Shown: positions 1 through 8,512, counted from the first letter of the stretch. The stretch: DNA of 64,000 bases from Pseudomonadota bacterium (GCA_023419535.1 JAEZXX010000014.1:1-64000), one strand, 5' to 3'. Translations and numbers: made by a program. The notes: generated by a model from the sequence alone, not told the origin.

Positions 1-1601
1 TCCGACATGTCGAAGCGCAGCAGTTCCACGCCGAGCGTATCGGCGAGCTGCTTGGCCACCTCTGTCTTGCCGACGCCGGTCGGGCCGGTGAACAGATAGG
101 AGCCGATGGGCTTTTCCGGTTCGCGCAGGCCGGCACGGGCCAGCTTGATCGCCGAGGACAGGGCGGTGATCGCCTGATCCTGGCCGAACACCACGGTCTT
201 AAGGCTCTGCTCGAGGCTCGACAGCAGTTCGGCGTCGGACTTCGACACCGACTTCGGCGGGATGCGGGCCATGCGGGCGATGACGGCCTCGACCTCCTTC
301 TGGCCGATGACCTTCTTCCGCTTCGACTCGGGCAGCAGCATCTGCGAAGCCCCCGTTTCGTCGATCACGTCGATCGCCTTGTCCGGCAGCTTGCGGTCGT
401 TGATGTAGCGCGAGGACAGCTCCACCGCCGAGCGGATCGCCTCGTTGGTGAACTTCACCCGGTGGAAATCCTCGAAATAGGGCTTGAGGCCCTTGAGGAT
501 CGAGACGGCGTCCTCGACGGAGGGCTCGGCGACGTCGATCTTCTGGAAGCGCCGGACGAGCGCCCGGTCCTTCTCGAAGAACTGCCGGTACTCCTTGTAG
601 GTCGTCGAACCGATGCAGCGGATCGTGCCCGAAGAGAGCGCGGGCTTGAGGAGGTTCGAGGCGTCCATCGCACCGCCCGACGTCGCGCCGGCGCCGATCA
701 CCGTGTGGATCTCGTCGATGAAGAGGACCGAACCCGGATACTCCTCGAGTTCCTTGACGACCTGCTTCAGCCGCTCCTCGAAATCGCCGCGGTAGCGCGT
801 GCCGGCAAGCAGCGTGCCCATGTCGAGCGAGAAGATCGTGGAGCCGGCCAGCACCTCGGGCACGTCGCCCTCGACGATGCGCTTGGCGAGGCCTTCGGCG
901 ATCGCCGTCTTGCCGACGCCGGGATCGCCCACATAGAGCGGGTTGTTCTTGGAGCGGCGGCAGAGAACCTGGATCGTGCGGTTGATCTCGCTCGCCCGCC
1001 CGATCAGCGGGTCGATGCGGCCGTTCTTGGCCTTCTCGTTGAGGTTCACGCAGTACGCGGTGAGCGCGTCCTGCTTCTCCTTGCGGCGTCCGTCCTCGTC
1101 CTGCCCCATGGTCGACTGCTCGTCCTCCGCTCCGCGGACCGGCCGGCTCTCCGCCGCGCCGGGTCGCTTGGAGATGCCGTGGGAAATGAAGTTCACCGCG
1201 TCGTAGCGCGTCATCTCCTGCTCCTGCAGGAAGAAGGCGGCGTGGCTCTCGCGCTCGGCGAAGATGGCGACGAGCACGTTGGCGCCCGTGACCTCCTCGC
1301 GGCCCGAGGACTGGACGTGGATGACGGCGCGCTGGATCACCCGGTGGAACCCGGCGGTCGGCTTGGAATCCTCGTCGTGCCCCGTCACGAGGTTGGCGAG
1401 TTCGGTGTCGATGTACTCCGTCAGCGAGGAGCGCAGCAGGTCGAGATCGACCGAGCAGCCGCGCATGACGGCCGCCGCGTCCTTGTCCTCGAGCAGAGCG
1501 AGCAGGAGGTGTTCGAGCGTGGCGAATTCCTGATGGCGCTCATTGGCGAGCGTCAGGGCCTGATGGAGGGACTTCTCCAGGCTTTGCGAGAATGTGGGCA
1601 A
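1..1601 (-). CDS. clpA: ATP-dependent Clp protease ATP-binding subunit ClpA (5' part, cut by window edge)
   Basis: ClpA is the AAA+ unfoldase that feeds substrates, including N-degron proteins delivered by ClpS, into the ClpP chamber in the cytoplasm. The visible 533 codons begin with the Clp N-domain (PTFSQSLEKSLHQALTLA) and continue through the first AAA+ module, with Walker A GDPGVGKT and Walker B VLFIDEIH. They reach the Walker A of the second module (GPTGVGKTE) just before the window edge; the rest, roughly a third of a typical ClpA, lies outside. The start is TTG at 1601: a strong GAGGTGA ribosome binding site lies just upstream and the homologous N-terminus begins there. clpS ends 8 bases upstream, so the two are probably co-transcribed. 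The function call is very safe. Confidence 0.97.
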   Translation of the reverse strand, partial: MPTFSQSLEKSLHQALTLANERHQEFATLEHLLLALLEDKDAAAVMRGCSVDLDLLRSSLTEYIDTELANLVTGHDEDSKPTAGFHRVIQRAVIHVQSSGREEVTGANVLVAIFAERESHAAFFLQEQEMTRYDAVNFISHGISKRPGAAESRPVRGAEDEQSTMGQDEDGRRKEKQDALTAYCVNLNEKAKNGRIDPLIGRASEINRTIQVLCRRSKNNPLYVGDPGVGKTAIAEGLAKRIVEGDVPEVLAGSTIFSLDMGTLLAGTRYRGDFEERLKQVVKELEEYPGSVLFIDEIHTVIGAGATSGGAMDASNLLKPALSSGTIRCIGSTTYKEYRQFFEKDRALVRRFQKIDVAEPSVEDAVSILKGLKPYFEDFHRVKFTNEAIRSAVELSSRYINDRKLPDKAIDVIDETGASQMLLPESKRKKVIGQKEVEAVIARMARIPPKSVSKSDAELLSSLEQSLKTVVFGQDQAITALSSAIKLARAGLREPEKPIGSYLFTGPTGVGKTEVAKQLADTLGVELLRFDMS

Positions 1602-1609
1602 GCTTCACC

Positions 1610-2002
1610 TCAACTCTTTTCCATCACGCATTGAAGCGGATGCTGATGCTGGCGGGCGAAATCCATGACCTGCGTGACCTTCGTCTCCGCAACCTCGTAC
1701 GTGTAGACCCCGCACTCGCCGACACCGTGTTTGTGCACATGCAGCATGATCCGGGTGGCGGCCTCGCGGTCCTTCTGGAAGAACCGCTCGAGCACGTGGA
1801 TGACGAACTCCATCGGAGTGTAATCGTCGTTCAGAAGCAGCACCCTGTAAAGGCTCGGCTTCTTCGTCTTCGGCCGCGTCTTGGTGATCACGGACGTTCC
1901 GCGGTCGTTCCCCGGTCCGTCCGTCCGTCCGGCCTGCAGCCGGGTCTCGCCCTGCGTCGATGCCGCTCGCCCGATGCGCGCCAATGCCACCACCCTCGTC
2001 AT
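1610..2002 (-). CDS. clpS: ATP-dependent Clp protease adaptor ClpS
   Basis: ClpS binds bulky N-terminal residues (N-end rule substrates) and hands them to the ClpA N-domain. The protein is 130 residues. The conserved core, YRVLLLNDDYTPMEFVIHVL followed by HVHKHGVGECGVYTYEVAETK, fills the second half and ends in the usual LQCVMEK. The first 45 or so residues are Arg/Gly-rich and poorly conserved, so the true start could be an internal GTG near the VITKTRPKTKKP segment; ATG at 2002 is the upstream choice. It sits directly upstream of clpA on the same strand, the standard arrangement, which supports a shared transcript. Confidence 0.95.
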   Translation of the reverse strand: MTRVVALARIGRAASTQGETRLQAGRTDGPGNDRGTSVITKTRPKTKKPSLYRVLLLNDDYTPMEFVIHVLERFFQKDREAATRIMLHVHKHGVGECGVYTYEVAETKVTQVMDFARQHQHPLQCVMEKS

Positions 2003-2136
2003 GCCCGATATGTATGAATCGCCTCGCGCTTTGTAAGACGGTTGGGCCGCCGGTAGAAGAATGTCGCATCCGGCCGCAGCGGCGGGGGCGCGAGCGACGG
2101 GCCGCAGGGCTGCCGGCGCGACCGGCCGCGCAAACG

Positions 2137-2166
2137 AAAAAGGGTCCGGCGCGAGCCGGACCCCTT
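2137..2166 (-). terminator. Rho-independent terminator after the phasin gene
   Basis: Read on the minus strand, a GC-rich stem of about 11 base pairs (GGGTCCGGC paired with GCCGGACCC) around a GCGA-type loop is followed by a run of five T. It lies 27 bases beyond the phasin stop codon and before clpS, so it should separate the two units. Confidence 0.8.
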
Positions 2167-2192
2167 GCAGATCAGCCTTCCGTTCGAACGGA

Positions 2193-2552
2193 TCAGGCAG
2201 CCTTGGACGCCGCCTCGCGACCGCGCGCGGTGGCCGTCGCCAGCGTGTTCTCGAACGGGCGATAGGCCTCCTTGGCGATGTCGGTGTAGATTTCCGACAT
2301 CTTGGTGGCCTGGGCGACCCAGCGCTCGTAGGCCGACTTGGCGAACTCGCTCTGGACCTCGAAGGCGCGGTCGAGGGACTTCGACTGCGACAGCTTCTCG
2401 AAGGCCTGCGTCGACTGCTCGTAGGACTGACGGGTGAAGTCGGTCGTCTCGGCAGCGATCTGCTGGAAGCCCTTGGTCACGGCGGAGAACGACTTCAGGG
2501 CGTTGTCCATCGCTTCCTTGCTGACCTTGTTGGCGTCGTCATACAGATTCAT
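2193..2552 (-). CDS. phasin family protein
   Basis: Phasins coat polyhydroxyalkanoate granules or act as small amphipathic stress-related proteins. This one is 119 residues, mostly predicted helix, with typical phasin wording (NALKSFSAVTKGFQQIAAETTDFTRQS, split here as NALKSFSAVTKG and QQIAAETTDF) and a central LSQSKSLDRAFEVQSEFAK segment. Start ATG at 2552 is preceded by GGGAGAG at good spacing; an upstream in-frame extension to 2624 lacks phasin-like sequence. It is monocistronic: a terminator follows and a paired inverted motif resembling a PhaR operator lies upstream. No PHA synthase gene is in the window, so a role at granules is inferred from the family. Confidence 0.9.
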   Translation of the reverse strand: MNLYDDANKVSKEAMDNALKSFSAVTKGFQQIAAETTDFTRQSYEQSTQAFEKLSQSKSLDRAFEVQSEFAKSAYERWVAQATKMSEIYTDIAKEAYRPFENTLATATARGREAASKAA

Positions 2553-2880
2553 GGCACTCTCCCTGTCTTGAACTGAGTGAGCGGCAGGCCCATCCCGCCG
2601 TTCGGTGAGCTCGATATATTGCACTGCACAATGAAATTCAAGGTCTCTTGTGCAGTGCGATAAAGCCGCCCCTCACAATTCCGTGAAGCGGCGGTCGGCT
2701 CAACACTAGGCGCGCTTCCGCCACATCCCGATGACAAGGAAGCCTCAACCATAAACGGATTGGTAAGCCCGTTCGGCCTAATCTTTCCGGGACGAAGGGA
2801 TCGAGCGCACCGCTCGCCGGACGGGAGGCCCGCCTCCCCCGGCGTCGCGCCTCCCGAACAGAGAAACGAGAGAGCGCCTC
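2553..2880. other. intergenic region between divergent phasin and D,D-carboxypeptidase genes
   Basis: These 328 bases carry no convincing gene. They hold the upstream regulatory region of the phasin (inverted motif at 2619-2660) and, nearer 2881, the leader of the D,D-carboxypeptidase gene. An A/T-rich stretch around 2740-2785 is the likeliest place for promoters, but I cannot fix -35 and -10 boxes. Confidence 0.6.
2619..2660. promoter_or_regulatory. paired inverted 13-base motif upstream of the phasin (candidate PhaR operator)
   Basis: TTGCACTGCACAA at 2619-2631 is matched by its inverse, TTGTGCAGTGCGA, at 2648-2660, one mismatch apart and separated by 16 bases. The arms lie about 67-108 bases upstream of the phasin ATG. 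TGC-rich palindromic motifs near phasin genes are the known type of site for the PHA-responsive repressor PhaR in alphaproteobacteria. The assignment to PhaR is inference; the repeat itself is directly visible. Confidence 0.55.
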
Positions 2881-4473
2881 GTGCCGATCGCAGCCACCCT
2901 GAAAGCCGTATCCCGCCGATTCGTCCGCACGCTCGGCGTCGCCGCCGTCGGGGCCGGCCTGCTCGTCCAGCTCCCGGTGGCGGGGGCGGAGGCCAATCCG
3001 CGCTATGCCGCCTTCGTGATCGACGCCAACAACGGCAAGGTCCTCTTCAACCGCTACGGCGACGAGACGCGCCATCCCGCTTCGCTGACGAAGATGATGA
3101 CGCTCTACATGATGTTCGAGGCGCTGGAGACGGGCCGCGCGCAGCTCTCGACCGCGATGAACGTGTCGGCTCACGCCTCCTCCCGTCCGCCGTCGAAGCT
3201 CGGCCTGCGGACCGGCTCCACGATTACCGTCGAGGAGGCGATGTACGCTCTGGTGACGCGCTCGGCGAACGACGCCGCCGCCGTGATCGGCGAGTTCCTG
3301 GCCGGGACCGAGGAGAATTTCGGCCGCGTGATGACGCAGAAGGCGCGCACGCTCGGCATGAACGGCACGACGTTCCGCAATGCGAGCGGCCTGCCGAACC
3401 CGCAGCAGGTGACCACCGCCCGCGACATGGCGACGCTCGGCATCGCGCTGCGCGAGCATTTCCCGCAGTACTACAAGATCTTCAACACGCGCTCCTACAC
3501 GTTCCGCGGCCAGACGATCGGCAACCACAACCGCGTCCTCGGCCGCGTCCAGGGCACGGACGGCATCAAGACGGGCTACATCAACGCCTCGGGCTTCAAC
3601 CTCGTCTCCTCGGTCGTCCGCGGCAACAAGAAGCTCGTGGCCGTGGTCCTGGGCGGCCGCACCGGCCGCTCGCGCGACGACCACATGGTCGAGCTGCTGC
3701 AGCGCTTCATTCCGCAGGCGAGCGAGGGCCGCGGCGGGCCGCTGGTCGCCTCCTGGTCGCCCTCGCGCGTGGCGTCGAACGCGGTCGCGGCGGCGTCCAT
3801 CCCGACGAGCGTCCCCGTTCCGACGCGCCGCTCGAACCCCGCCGAGATCGACACGCGCGTCGCGGCCGCCTACGGCACCAACGCGGCGAGCGCGGTGGAC
3901 GAGGCGCTGCGCAGTCCCGAGGGCCGCACGATCATCGGCCGCGACGCGCTTCGCGCGGCGCTTGTCAGCCAGAACGAGCCGCAGCGGATGGACATGCCGA
4001 CCGCCCATGCCCTCGCCCCGAGCGGCCCGACGCCGCGCGCGCCGATCCCCTCCGCCCCGATCCCGTCCGTCGGCATCGACCGCGGCACGACGGGCTCGAT
4101 CGTCTCCGAGGCGCAGGCCGGCGAGATCACCGACGCCCAGTCGACGCGCCAGTTCGCCGCCCTCCAAGAGGCGGCCGTGGACACGCTGCCGCAGGCGGCG
4201 GCCAGCGAGGCTCCGGCCGCACTCTCGCCCTGGGTCGTCCAGATCGCCGCGACGCCCATCGAGGCGACGGCCGAGGACATGCTCCAGGAAGCCCTCAAGT
4301 CGGCCGGCTCGGCGCTCGCTTCGGCGACGCCCTTCACCGAGGCGGTGAACACCGGATCGCAGACGCTCTATCGGGCCCGCTTCGCCGGCTTCGAGACCAA
4401 GAGCGATGCGAACGCAGCCTGTGAGGCGCTCAAGCGCAGCTCCTACGCCTGCTACGCGGTCGCCGCCAACTGA
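2881..4473 (+). CDS. D-alanyl-D-alanine carboxypeptidase (S11 family) with C-terminal SPOR domain
   Basis: This penicillin-binding protein trims the terminal D-Ala from peptidoglycan stem peptides in the periplasm. The 530-residue protein starts with GTG. It has a signal sequence ending near residue 37 and the three active-site motifs of peptidase family S11: SLTK (Ser68, Lys71), SAN (128-130) and KTG (230-232). Beyond about residue 285 comes a long Ala/Pro/Ser-rich linker, then a SPOR-type domain (about 450-530, starting LSPWVVQIAA) that binds denuded glycan strands at division septa. That fusion suggests septal targeting. It stands alone on the plus strand, divergent from the phasin. Confidence 0.94.
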   Translation: MPIAATLKAVSRRFVRTLGVAAVGAGLLVQLPVAGAEANPRYAAFVIDANNGKVLFNRYGDETRHPASLTKMMTLYMMFEALETGRAQLSTAMNVSAHASSRPPSKLGLRTGSTITVEEAMYALVTRSANDAAAVIGEFLAGTEENFGRVMTQKARTLGMNGTTFRNASGLPNPQQVTTARDMATLGIALREHFPQYYKIFNTRSYTFRGQTIGNHNRVLGRVQGTDGIKTGYINASGFNLVSSVVRGNKKLVAVVLGGRTGRSRDDHMVELLQRFIPQASEGRGGPLVASWSPSRVASNAVAAASIPTSVPVPTRRSNPAEIDTRVAAAYGTNAASAVDEALRSPEGRTIIGRDALRAALVSQNEPQRMDMPTAHALAPSGPTPRAPIPSAPIPSVGIDRGTTGSIVSEAQAGEITDAQSTRQFAALQEAAVDTLPQAAASEAPAALSPWVVQIAATPIEATAEDMLQEALKSAGSALASATPFTEAVNTGSQTLYRARFAGFETKSDANAACEALKRSSYACYAVAAN

Positions 4474-4587
4474 CCGGACGACGGGGCGCCGCCCGAGGCG
4501 CCCGCCGACGAAACAGCCAGGACCGACGCCGCGCCCGCGGCGCCGATCGACCCTTCTCGACCTCTTGTATCCGCGTGTCCGAGGAAT

Positions 4588-5283
4588 TCAGCGATGACGC
4601 TCGACCAGGAAAGCCTTCGCCTCGTTGATGCGGGCGGCCAGAAAGTCGGTGCCCCCGTGGTCGGGATGCACCCGCTTCATCAGGCGGCGATGCGCCTCTC
4701 GGACTTCCGAGAGGGTCGCTCCAGGCTCAAGGCCAAGGATCTGGTAGGCCTGCTGCTCTGTCATGGGGCCCGTGCCTGGCGTTCCTCCCAGCCCGTCGCC
4801 CGGCTCCGCGTCGGCGTGCGCACGCCAGCCGGCGACGCGGCGGTCAAGATACGCTTCCAGAAGTCTTAGGCTCTCGGCGTCGCCCGCCAGCTCGGAACGA
4901 AGGCCGAGGAGCTGGCCCGGCTCCAGCCCCGAGAGGCTCCGGCCTTCGAAGCGCCCGGCCAGGACTCTCCCGTTGAGTTCGCCCGTGTCGTAATCGAGGC
5001 GCATCTCGAGGGCGGCGGAGCGGACTTCGGACGCGCCGCGGGACGCCTCGCCGGTCGGCGGGGCGGCGGAACGGCCCCGTCGATAGGCCGCAAGTCCGAG
5101 GGCGACCAGCGGCAGGCCCATCGCGGGCCGCCCGATCAGGGTGAGCCCGGCGCCCGCGCCGAGGAGCGCGATCGTGCCCGCCCGGCGCAGAAAGCCCGCA
5201 AGCCTGGCCGGCGGCGTGTTGGCGAACATCCAGAGGGTCGCGGCGGCGAGGACGAGGAGCGCGGCCGCGACGACGAAGCTCAT
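4588..5283 (-). CDS. membrane-anchored J-domain (DnaJ-like) protein
   Basis: This 231-residue protein has an N-terminal hydrophobic region with two or three membrane segments (residues 1-20 and about 35-65), a variable middle, and a C-terminal J domain from about residue 174 (MTEQQAYQILGLEPGATLSE) with the HPD signature at 206-208. J domains stimulate Hsp70 ATPase, so it probably recruits DnaK to the inner membrane. The topology resembles Tim14/Pam18-like proteins, but the partner here is unknown. Its ATG overlaps the stop codon of the upstream VWA gene (ATGA at 5280-5283), which implies translational coupling. The alternative longer frame upstream is the shadow of the VWA gene. Confidence 0.88.
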   Translation of the reverse strand: MSFVVAAALLVLAAATLWMFANTPPARLAGFLRRAGTIALLGAGAGLTLIGRPAMGLPLVALGLAAYRRGRSAAPPTGEASRGASEVRSAALEMRLDYDTGELNGRVLAGRFEGRSLSGLEPGQLLGLRSELAGDAESLRLLEAYLDRRVAGWRAHADAEPGDGLGGTPGTGPMTEQQAYQILGLEPGATLSEVREAHRRLMKRVHPDHGGTDFLAARINEAKAFLVERHR

Positions 5284-6008
5284 CGGCCGCCGCCGCCCCT
5301 GCCGCGCATCTGCTCGATGAGAAGACGGCTCTCGCGCGAGCCGTGCGACTGAAGGGCGGCGAGGCCGCGGGTCGCGAAGGCCGCGACGGCGCGCAGGAGA
5401 TTGCGCAGCGCGTCGGCCGATCCCTCGTCGAGCCGCAGATAGGCGCCGCCGGACAGCCGTGCGATCTCCCGGAAGACGGTCTCGGTGGATCGGTCCCGCC
5501 CCTCCTGCACCATGAAGCACGGGGCGCCGAGGACGCCGAGTTCGCCGGCCGTCGCGCAGAGCGCGTCGGCGTCCTCCTCCATCGCGTCGCCGATGAAGAC
5601 GAGGGCTCCGACCTTGCCCTTGCCGGCCTCGCTGCGCGCATGGACGAGGACGCGGCCGATCTGCGTGCGACCGCCCCGGCAGTCGATGCGCGTCATGAGG
5701 TCGCGAAGCTCGTCCGTACGCGTCACCCATCTGGAGGCCCGGCATTCGCCGAAGCCGCGGAAATAGACGAGCTGGACGAGAAGGGGGGCGCCCCCGCCCA
5801 CCGCCCCGAACATTTCGCCCTGCAGCCGGCAGGCCCGGTCCCAGGTCGGCTGACGGCTCATCGTGGCGTCGAGGGCGAAGATCAGCCGGCCCGATCCGCC
5901 GCCGCTCGCGGGCGCCTCGCGCACCTGTTCGAGAAAGCGGTCGACGTCGCTGCCGCCGGACTTCCGTTCGACGGCGCTGGCGCCGCGCACGCTCGGGACC
6001 TTGACCAT
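5280..6008 (-). CDS. von Willebrand factor A (VWA) domain protein
   Basis: The 242-residue protein contains a VWA fold from about residue 40, with a MIDAS-type metal site DATMS (47-51) following the hydrophobic strand RLIFAL. Later strands include LLVQLVYFRGF and GALVFIGDAME. VWA domains mediate metal-dependent protein-protein contacts; no enzymatic motif is visible. Start ATG at 6008 follows a near-perfect AAGGAGGTG ribosome binding site. It is translationally coupled to the membrane J-domain gene downstream, so the pair probably acts together, perhaps in assembly of a membrane complex. That role is inference. Confidence 0.85.
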   Translation of the reverse strand: MVKVPSVRGASAVERKSGGSDVDRFLEQVREAPASGGGSGRLIFALDATMSRQPTWDRACRLQGEMFGAVGGGAPLLVQLVYFRGFGECRASRWVTRTDELRDLMTRIDCRGGRTQIGRVLVHARSEAGKGKVGALVFIGDAMEEDADALCATAGELGVLGAPCFMVQEGRDRSTETVFREIARLSGGAYLRLDEGSADALRNLLRAVAAFATRGLAALQSHGSRESRLLIEQMRGRGGGGR

Positions 6009-6072
6009 GACACCTCCTTGCAACCGCCATCTGGGGTGCGCGGGCCCGAGCGCAATCGGACGCGGTCGTTCG

Positions 6073-6120
6073 CGCATCAGGCTATCCGAGAATCGATGCC
6101 GATCTTCGAGCCGATGCTGT
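6073..6120. repeat. palindromic intergenic repeat, family A copy 1 (short form)
   Basis: A 48-base element from CGCATCAGGC to GCCGATGCTGT, with an internal inverted repeat around GATCTTCG. It matches three other copies in the window (12454-12541, 17150-17248 inverted, 61441-61549). This copy lacks most of the left arm seen in the others. It ends two bases from the DUF1489 stop codon and may serve as its transcript end. Confidence 0.75.
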
Positions 6121-6122
6121 GG

Positions 6123-6560
6123 TCACATCAGCCCAAGCATCGCGAGTTCGCGGCGAAGGTCCGGGGGCAAGGCTTCGAGGTCTTCGCCGCCTTCGCCGAG
6201 ATCGGGCGGCGCGTCCTCCGGCTTCAGGTAGCGCCAGCCCTGGAAGGGGCGGCGCGGCTGCCAGCGCGTGGCGACGAAGACGGGCTCGAGGACGATGCGG
6301 CAGCGCGTGATGCCGTCGGCGCCGAGCGCCTCGTCCAGCCGCAGGATGGCCTGGCGGACCTGCACGTTGCCGCGGATCACCCAGTACAGCGAGCCGCCGG
6401 CCAGGATCTCGTCCGCCCGGACGGGGCGAACGCGCGTGACGTGGCCCTGCTCAGCCGGCTCGCCCCGCGCGCGGGCCGCCGCGAGCCGGTGATCGACATG
6501 CGACTTCAGATCGTCGAGCGTATCGACGCCGACGCAGAGCTTGACGAGGTTCAGTGGCAT
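6123..6560 (-). CDS. DUF1489 family protein
   Basis: A 145-residue cytoplasmic protein beginning MPLNLVKLCVGVDTLDDL, the typical opening of the DUF1489 family found throughout alphaproteobacteria. The middle holds a conserved GGSLYWVIRGNVQVRQAIL segment, and a RPFQGWRYL motif follows. No signal peptide, membrane segment or known catalytic motif is visible, and the family has no assigned function. It is transcribed away from the DUF599 gene and stands alone. Confidence 0.9.
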   Translation of the reverse strand: MPLNLVKLCVGVDTLDDLKSHVDHRLAAARARGEPAEQGHVTRVRPVRADEILAGGSLYWVIRGNVQVRQAILRLDEALGADGITRCRIVLEPVFVATRWQPRRPFQGWRYLKPEDAPPDLGEGGEDLEALPPDLRRELAMLGLM

Positions 6561-6659
6561 GGCGGGGCAGATGCGTCCTGCGCCGCCGTTCCGTCAAGGC
6601 CGTCGACAGGCGCGGCCCTTTCGCGCGACATGATGTCCGCGGCCGCTGCGAGTGATGCG

Positions 6660-7367
6660 ATGTTCTTCGATTCCCTTCTGACCGCGGCCAACGCCGCCGC
6701 GCTGGCGCTGTTTCTGGGCAGCTGGTTCGGCTACGCGTTCCTGACCGGAAAGAGCCGCTTCGCGCACCGCACGCTCGGGCGGCGCATGGACGTCCAGCGC
6801 GAGCGCTGGATGCGCACCATGATGCGGCGCGACCTGCGGATGATCGACACGCAGATCATGAACGGCCTGCAGCAAGGCACCGGCTTCTTCGCCTCCTCCT
6901 GCATCTTCGCCATCGGCGGCTGCTTCGCGCTGATGGGCGCGACGGAGCGGATCGGGGCGGTGGCGGCGGACCTTCCGATCGGGAGCCTCGGCGACCGGGG
7001 GCTCCTGGAGGCCAAGCTCCTCGGGCTCGTCGTGATCTTCGCCCACGCCTTCTTCAAGTTCGCCTGGGCCTATCGGCTGTTCAACTACTGCTCGATCCTG
7101 ATCGGGGCCGTCCCGATGCGCATGGAGGCCGACGCCGATCCCGAGCGGGCCGAGGCGGCGCTGAACCGCGCGCTGTCGATGAACCGGATCGCGGCGCGGC
7201 ACTTCAATTCGGGTCTGCGTGCCATCTTCTTCGGGATCGCCTATCTGGGATGGTTCCTCGGCCCCTACGTCCTCATGGCGACGACGATCGGGGTCCTGGC
7301 CGTCATCGCGCACCGCCAGTTCCTGTCGGACGCGCACGACGCCGTGGTGAGATGGGAATCGGAATGA
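6660..7367 (+). CDS. DUF599 family membrane protein
   Basis: A 235-residue integral membrane protein. The N-terminal segment (ANAAALALFLGSWFGYAFL), a second at about residues 72-92 (FFASSCIFAIGGCFALMGA), a third around 115-135 and a C-terminal pair near 190-220 give about five membrane helices. The RERWMRTMMRRDLRMIDTQI stretch between helices one and two is the characteristic DUF599 block. Function is unknown. Start ATG at 6660 is chosen; upstream ATG codons at 6630 and 6633 are possible. The stop codon overlaps the next gene's ATG (ATGA, 7364-7367), so the two are co-translated. Confidence 0.87.
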   Translation: MFFDSLLTAANAAALALFLGSWFGYAFLTGKSRFAHRTLGRRMDVQRERWMRTMMRRDLRMIDTQIMNGLQQGTGFFASSCIFAIGGCFALMGATERIGAVAADLPIGSLGDRGLLEAKLLGLVVIFAHAFFKFAWAYRLFNYCSILIGAVPMRMEADADPERAEAALNRALSMNRIAARHFNSGLRAIFFGIAYLGWFLGPYVLMATTIGVLAVIAHRQFLSDAHDAVVRWESE

Positions 7368-7636
7368 CGAAGGCCGCGGACATCCGAAGCCGGATCAAGG
7401 CGATGGTCGCCGAGCGGGGACCGGACAAGACGGTCTGCCCGTCCGAGGTCGCCCGCGCGATCGCCGGGCAGGACGAGAAGGCGTGGCGCCTCCTGATGGC
7501 GCCGATCCGCGCCGAGGCGGTGAAGCTGGCGGACGAGGGCCGGCTGACGATCCGCCGCAAGGGCCGCGTCGTCGACCCGTCCGACTTCAAGGGGATCTAC
7601 CGGCTGGGGACGGCCGGGGACGAGTCGTCAGGCTGA
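7364..7636 (+). CDS. DUF3253 domain protein
   Basis: A 90-residue protein of the DUF3253 family, a small winged-helix-like fold. The sequence VCPSEVARAIAGQDEKAW followed by LMAPIRAEAVKLADEGRLTI and RKGRVVDPSDFKGIYRL is typical of the family. The wing-like basic segment suggests nucleic-acid contact, but function is not established. It overlaps the upstream DUF599 gene by four bases and runs into the convergent YdcF-like gene, overlapping it by nine bases at the stop codons. Confidence 0.87.
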   Translation: MTKAADIRSRIKAMVAERGPDKTVCPSEVARAIAGQDEKAWRLLMAPIRAEAVKLADEGRLTIRRKGRVVDPSDFKGIYRLGTAGDESSG

Positions 7637-8425
7637 GGGAAACAGCGCGTCGGTGCGCCCGGTCATCCAGTAGGCGGCGAGACCGATATATTCGCGGATC
7701 GCGAAATGCACCTTCTCGACGTTGCGGATGGTGGCGCTGGACGGCTGCCAGACCGCCGCGCCCGACGGCGTGCGGTAGTCGACCGGATAGGGCAGCACCT
7801 CGAACCCCGCCTGCCGGAAGCAGCCGAGCGCGCGCGACATGTGGAAGGCGGAGGTGACGAGCACCCAGGTCTCGCCCGGCTGGGGATCGGCCAGCCGCCG
7901 CGAATGGACCGCGTTCTCCCGCGTGTTGCGCGAGGCCTCCTCCAGGATCAACCGGTCCTCGTCGAGGCCGAGCGCCAGGAGCATCTGGCGCGCCGGGATG
8001 CTCTCGGGGATGTCCTCGGCCAGAATGGCGGCCGAGCCGCCGGAGAAGATGACCTCGGCCTCCGGGTGGAGCCGCGCGAGCGCGAGGGCGGCGGTGATCC
8101 GGTCGGCCGCGTCGTTCAGCTCAGGCTCGCCGCGCGTGCGGGCGATGCGGGTGTCGAACGATCCCCCGAGGACGACGATCCCTGCGATCTCGGCCGGAAG
8201 CTCGGCCCTCGGGATCCGTTCCTCCAGGACATTCATCATCAGGAGGCCCGCCGGCGTCAGGCTGGCGGCCGCCAGGAGGGCGAAGCCCGTGCCGGCGACG
8301 ACGAGGCCGGTCCGCGTGAAGCGGAAGGCCACCGCAAACAGGCCGAAGGCGATCGCCAGGAGCACCACGACCAGAGGCTGGACGAGGTACCAGGCGACCT
8401 TGGAGAGAACGAAGAACATCGGCAC
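7628..8425 (-). CDS. YdcF/ElyC-type DUF218 membrane protein
   Basis: A 265-residue inner-membrane protein with two N-terminal membrane helices (about 10-30 and 37-60) and a DUF218 domain. The domain shows the expected IVVLGGSFD, EVIFSGGSAA, SRNTRENAV and WVLVTSAFHMSRAL blocks. ElyC, the best-studied relative, affects envelope integrity and peptidoglycan synthesis at low temperature. Start is GTG at 8425, immediately after an in-frame stop; an ATG two codons later at 8419 is equally plausible. Its 3' end overlaps the convergent DUF3253 gene. Confidence 0.88.
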   Translation of the reverse strand: MPMFFVLSKVAWYLVQPLVVVLLAIAFGLFAVAFRFTRTGLVVAGTGFALLAAASLTPAGLLMMNVLEERIPRAELPAEIAGIVVLGGSFDTRIARTRGEPELNDAADRITAALALARLHPEAEVIFSGGSAAILAEDIPESIPARQMLLALGLDEDRLILEEASRNTRENAVHSRRLADPQPGETWVLVTSAFHMSRALGCFRQAGFEVLPYPVDYRTPSGAAVWQPSSATIRNVEKVHFAIREYIGLAAYWMTGRTDALFPSA

Positions 8426-8512
8426 TCACGCAAAGAGCGGGCCCGGTGCCCCCGGGCGGGAGCGCGCGACGCTACGCCGCCCGGCTGGGCCGAAGGTTGC
8501 GCGAGGGGCCGG

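Noticed and set aside
84..1010. Quinolone-resistance or phage-like features near the window ends
   Set aside because: clpA is a normal housekeeping gene, and GyrA further on has sensitive-type Ser91 and Asp95, so nothing supports the idea.
462..1634. Long open frame antisense to clpA
   Set aside because: Composition is Arg/Glu/Asp/Leu-rich with no family motifs, a normal by-product of GC-rich coding sequence on the opposite strand.
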